Of a stretch of 64,000 nucleotides of DNA, positions 61,166 through 64,000 are shown in pieces. Every line of letters begins with the position of its first letter. Within the stretch, counting starts at the first letter, position 1. The stretch is from Tillus elongatus (taxonomy: Eukaryota > Arthropoda > Insecta > Coleoptera > Cleridae), in the NCBI GenBank assembly GCA_964006375.1, contig OZ023263.1, forward strand, positions 133,838,454 to 133,902,453. Reading direction: 5' to 3'. The notes under the pieces were generated by a model that was given only the letters and a program-made list of their open reading frames with translations, had not been told where the DNA came from and ran no database searches. The position numbers and the translations under genes are program-made.

Positions 61166-61800
61166 AACCGATCCGGATAAGGTGGCGACGATCCGCGCCA
61201 TGTCCCCGCCGAACAACGTCCGTAGCCTACGTAGGTTTTTGGGAGCTTGCTCGTGGTACCGAAGGTTCTTGAAGGACTTTTCGCGAGTAGCAGCCCCACT
61301 AACCAGGCTCCTAAAGAAGAAGGAAAAATGGAGTTGGACCGTACACCACCAACAGGCGTTCGACGACCTAAATACCGGACTCACCGAGACCCCAGTGTTA
61401 GCGTGCCCTGACTTTACGAAGCGCTTCACGTTACAAACCGACGCTTCCAACGACGAACTGGGTGTATCGCTAACAAAACCAGGATGATGGGGAACGAGTA
61501 ATAGCGTATGCCAACCGTACTCTGACCGACCCGGAAAAGAACTACTCAGTAACCGAAAAAGAATGTCTGGCCATAGTGTGGGGCATAGAAAAGATGCGGC
61601 CGTATTTGGAAGGCTATAGCTTTACCGTATTAACCGACCATATGTCCCACCGATGGCTACAGTCAATCCGTAGCCTTTCGGCAAGGTTGGCACGCTGGAG
61701 TGTGTTCCTCCAGCAATACGATTTAGAACATAAAATACAGGAAAGGCGCCATGAACCGGGTGGCCGACGCGTCATCGCGAAACGCGTTACCGGCTAGGGA
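61166..61800 (+). pseudogene. Pol: connection and RNase H (broken)
   Basis: 61161-61487 reads RSLRRFLGACSWYRRFLKDFS and FTLQTDASNDELGVSL; 61576-61797 reads [17 protein letters not shown]. Between them [15 protein letters not shown] is readable in a third position. Family order is preserved. A frameshift near 61740 moves [10 protein letters not shown] into another frame. Confidence 0.75.
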
Positions 61801-62257
61801 TACGCCGGAGGAACATGCTTGCTTCAGCCGAGAAGACGCCCAATGCACATGGTTTAAAAACAAAATCACCGAGGTGCAGAAGAATACCGATACGTTTCCG
61901 GACCACCGTGTGGAAGGGGGAAGCTCTATAGGCACTTCTGGGACTCCAACGAGTTCGGCGAGCCTGAGGTATACAACCCGTGGAAAACATGTGTCCCGAA
62001 AAACTTCAGGTCAAGATTACTGGAACAAAACCATGATGCACCCACCGCGGGGCATTTAGGAGTCGCCAAGATCTTGCGCGCATAGCCCGCAATTACTACT
62101 GGCCCGGCATGTTCAGAGACATCGCACGTCATGTCCGGCAGTGTGATCGTTGCCAAAGGTACAAGGTGTCACAGCAACAATTGTAAGCAATGGGCCGTGG
62201 GAGGTCGTGAGCATAGATCTGGTAGGACCACTACCCCGATCCAAGAAGGGTAACTGC
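61801..62257 (+). pseudogene. Pol: integrase, N-terminal part only
   Basis: A broken zinc-binding region with AGHLGVAKILRA-like residues (about 62046) is followed by [19 protein letters not shown] (62188-62250), which holds the first catalytic Asp. The gene stops at the truncated 3' LTR, so the second Asp, the Glu and the C-terminal domain are missing. Confidence 0.7.
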
Positions 62258-62319
62258 TCCCGTAAATCCGTTAATCTGTTTCACTGCACAATTCACCCCG
62301 CAAGTCAGGCCTCGTTACA
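62258..62319 (+). repeat. 3' LTR remnant
   Basis: CCGTAAATCCGTTAATCTGTT and ATTCACCCCGCAAGTCAGGCC match 58791-58849 with about five differences in 60 bp, ending at GTTACA. It is fused directly to the integrase frame, so a deletion removed the end of integrase and most of the LTR. Confidence 0.7.
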
Positions 62320-62321
62320 GA

Positions 62322-62432
<111 letters not shown>

Positions 62433-62498
62433 CATGCATAGACCTAGCGATATTTTTAATAATAAAGTTACTATTAAAAAAAAGGACAAAATAAATAC

Positions 62499-62582
62499 CT
62501 GGAAGTAAGAATCCAATTTGTTGTCACAGCTACATTTAGATACAGGGGGTAAATTACATTGCAGACTATTATCCAACTGAAC
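62499..62582 (-). other. Candidate upstream exon (84 bp, phase 0)
   Basis: On the minus strand an acceptor AAATTTCAG precedes 28 codons without stop (LDNSLQCNLPPVSKCSC...) and a donor CAG/GTATTT. It ends in phase 0, as the cuticular exon at 55433 begins. The Cys-rich content is not typical of cuticular proteins, and no family is recognised. It could belong to the same gene, to another gene, or to chance. Confidence 0.25.
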
Positions 62583-62599
62583 CTGAAATTTAAAATAAT

Positions 62600-64000
62600 T
62601 AACTATATGAATTCGTCAATGAATGGATCATGACATCATTTAAAGATACCAGATAAGACATACCAAAATTTTGTATTGCACATATATTGAACAATTAAAA
62701 TAAATAAATGCACTGCCTAACAATGTACAAAGTTATAAAAGTGATATAAATCCCAGAGACCAAACGTTATAGACAGATATAAAACAAGTTTAATAAACTG
62801 TCTGCGACGAAGTAAAAACTAATGATTTTTTTAAGAAATGTATTTAGTTAATTTGATGAAAATTTGTGAATATGTAAGGAAAATTTATGTAAGGACAGGT
62901 AAATTTGTTAAATTAGTGATTAACGAAAGAGTTTCTTAATAATAATAAGAAGAATGATTAAGGATTGATTTTTGTTGATGAAAATATAGATAGGTTAGAA
63001 ATCTAAACATACAAATAATTTTTGACCAACCTGACTCTAAAATCCAATTATTGAATTAATATGATCGAAAGGAAGTGACTTTCTCTTGACTCATTTGGTG
63101 AAATCTATGATGCTGTTGGACATATCTGAAACAGAAACAGTAATTGGTTGACAAGCAAATTTAAATAGTAACTAACAAATTTGATTCGTCATATAAAACA
63201 AAAACGAGACGACTCTTAATTTCCGTGAGGATGAGGAGAATTGTTAAGAAGCCGATCGAGACAAGCTAGTAGCTTGCAGATGAAGAAAAATGTTCAAAAA
63301 ATTAAATAAATGCGTAAACAATAGTCAGAGTGAAATAAAAAAGTTGTACCTACCAGTAAACAACTTTAGAAGAACCTCAAGCAAGGATACCAGTACTTAT
63401 ATCGTAAATAACAGTGAATAATGGAAAATCTCAACCCACGCCACAGTTTCAAATCCAGGTTTTCCATCAAAGATTAATAAAAACTGCAGTATAATTCCAA
63501 ACAAGATTGTAAACATCCATTAATACAATAATAATATGTCAATTTGAGAAGTAAATGTCATCTATGAAGCAATTTTGCCAAATATAGGAATATAAATCCA
63601 ATATATATGGAAGTACTCTAAAGAACCAAAAGAGGGCGCTACACAGGAGATCACGTGAGAAATACAAAACCCTTTCAACAATTTTAAGACTCAATCTCCT
63701 AGGCTACCAAATTTAGCCAAAGCGAGGTTACTATGGTGATAGATATAACAAGTGAAAATAATTGGATTTATTATGAAAAGTTAAGTCAAATTTTAAGCAT
63801 CACATTTAAAGTTATAATAACAATCAAAATTTGTAATATCCTTTAACAAAAGCTGTCACATTTTATTTAAAATTAAGAAATAGAGAGGATCCCAATTAAG
63901 ATTTAAAATTTTTAAAGGAAATAAAAGTAAAAATTAATTAAAGATAAGTTCATAAGAAATCTTGACAAATAGAATAAATGTTTTCAAAGTTTTAAATAGT
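62600..64000. other. AT-rich; weak splice-like sites only
   Basis: On the minus strand a donor CTG/GTAGGT (63354/63353) and a strong acceptor CTGTTTCTGTTTCAG (about 63126) frame a 228-bp potential intron. The segments on both sides have stops in all frames, so they would be untranslated exons if real. Nothing else was recognised. Confidence 0.3.

Larger units (their letters stand above)
58491..62319 (+). mobile_element. Gypsy-type LTR retrotransposon with decayed pol and a truncated 3' LTR
   Basis: 5' LTR, leader repeats, gag, protease, reverse transcriptase, RNase H and a partial integrase, ending in about 62 bp that match the last 60 bp of the 5' LTR. GC content is clearly higher than the surroundings. 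It lies opposite in orientation to, and upstream of, the cuticular exon, possibly in its intron. Confidence 0.8.

Overview
The window is eukaryotic, AT-rich, gene-poor and dominated by transposable elements. The only confident host coding sequence is a minus-strand terminal exon with a Rebers-Riddiford chitin-binding domain (54675-55433). That, plus a densovirus-like relic and the transposon types present (hAT, MULE, mariner/Tigger, Helentron-type, Penelope, gypsy), points to an insect or another arthropod with a large repetitive genome. I cannot name the order.

Layout. 1-13.5 kb: a 416-bp foldback element, copies of a dispersed repeat with about 400-bp modules (called repeat A here), and many termini of a Helentron-like non-autonomous family (called HINE-like here, with a (TA)n core and a 3' hairpin). 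15.5-24.05 kb: a decayed gypsy-type retrotransposon split by a MULE (9-bp target duplication) and by a 3.1-kb foldback element whose arms carry arrays of palindromic TGCGCATGCGCA sites. 24.2-25.6 kb: a HINE-like copy against a densovirus NS-like pseudogene and a GC-rich promoter-like block. 27.0-31.0 kb: a tandem duplication, then a 3.4-kb satellite with a 49-bp zone and an 88-bp zone, the latter with a 264-bp trimer. 32.2-41.75 kb: a Tigger transposon inserted in a (TA)n tract and itself split by a 7.2-kb insert with Helentron-type ends; mariner fragments lie inside the insert. 43.5-46.2 kb: a hAT with DUF4371/TTF features and an 8-bp duplication. 48.4-52.7 kb: a second hAT inside the 3' end of a Jockey/R1-like LINE. 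52.8-54.1 kb: a full-length HINE-like copy inside repeat A. 54.7-64 kb: the cuticular exon and what may be its upstream intron, holding a Penelope fragment and a gypsy element with one 5' LTR, gag, a canonical -1 frameshift heptamer and a decayed pol.

How it fits together. Most of the sequence is explained by nested insertion, and several layers can be ordered from target duplications read directly in the sequence. The elements show stops, frameshifts or deletions, so most transposases are probably dead. I found no CRISPR array, rRNA or intact tRNA gene, and no convincing new multi-gene system. The strongest unexplained items are the promoter-like foldback element, the 7.2-kb Helentron-ended insert, and the densovirus-like relic with its control region.
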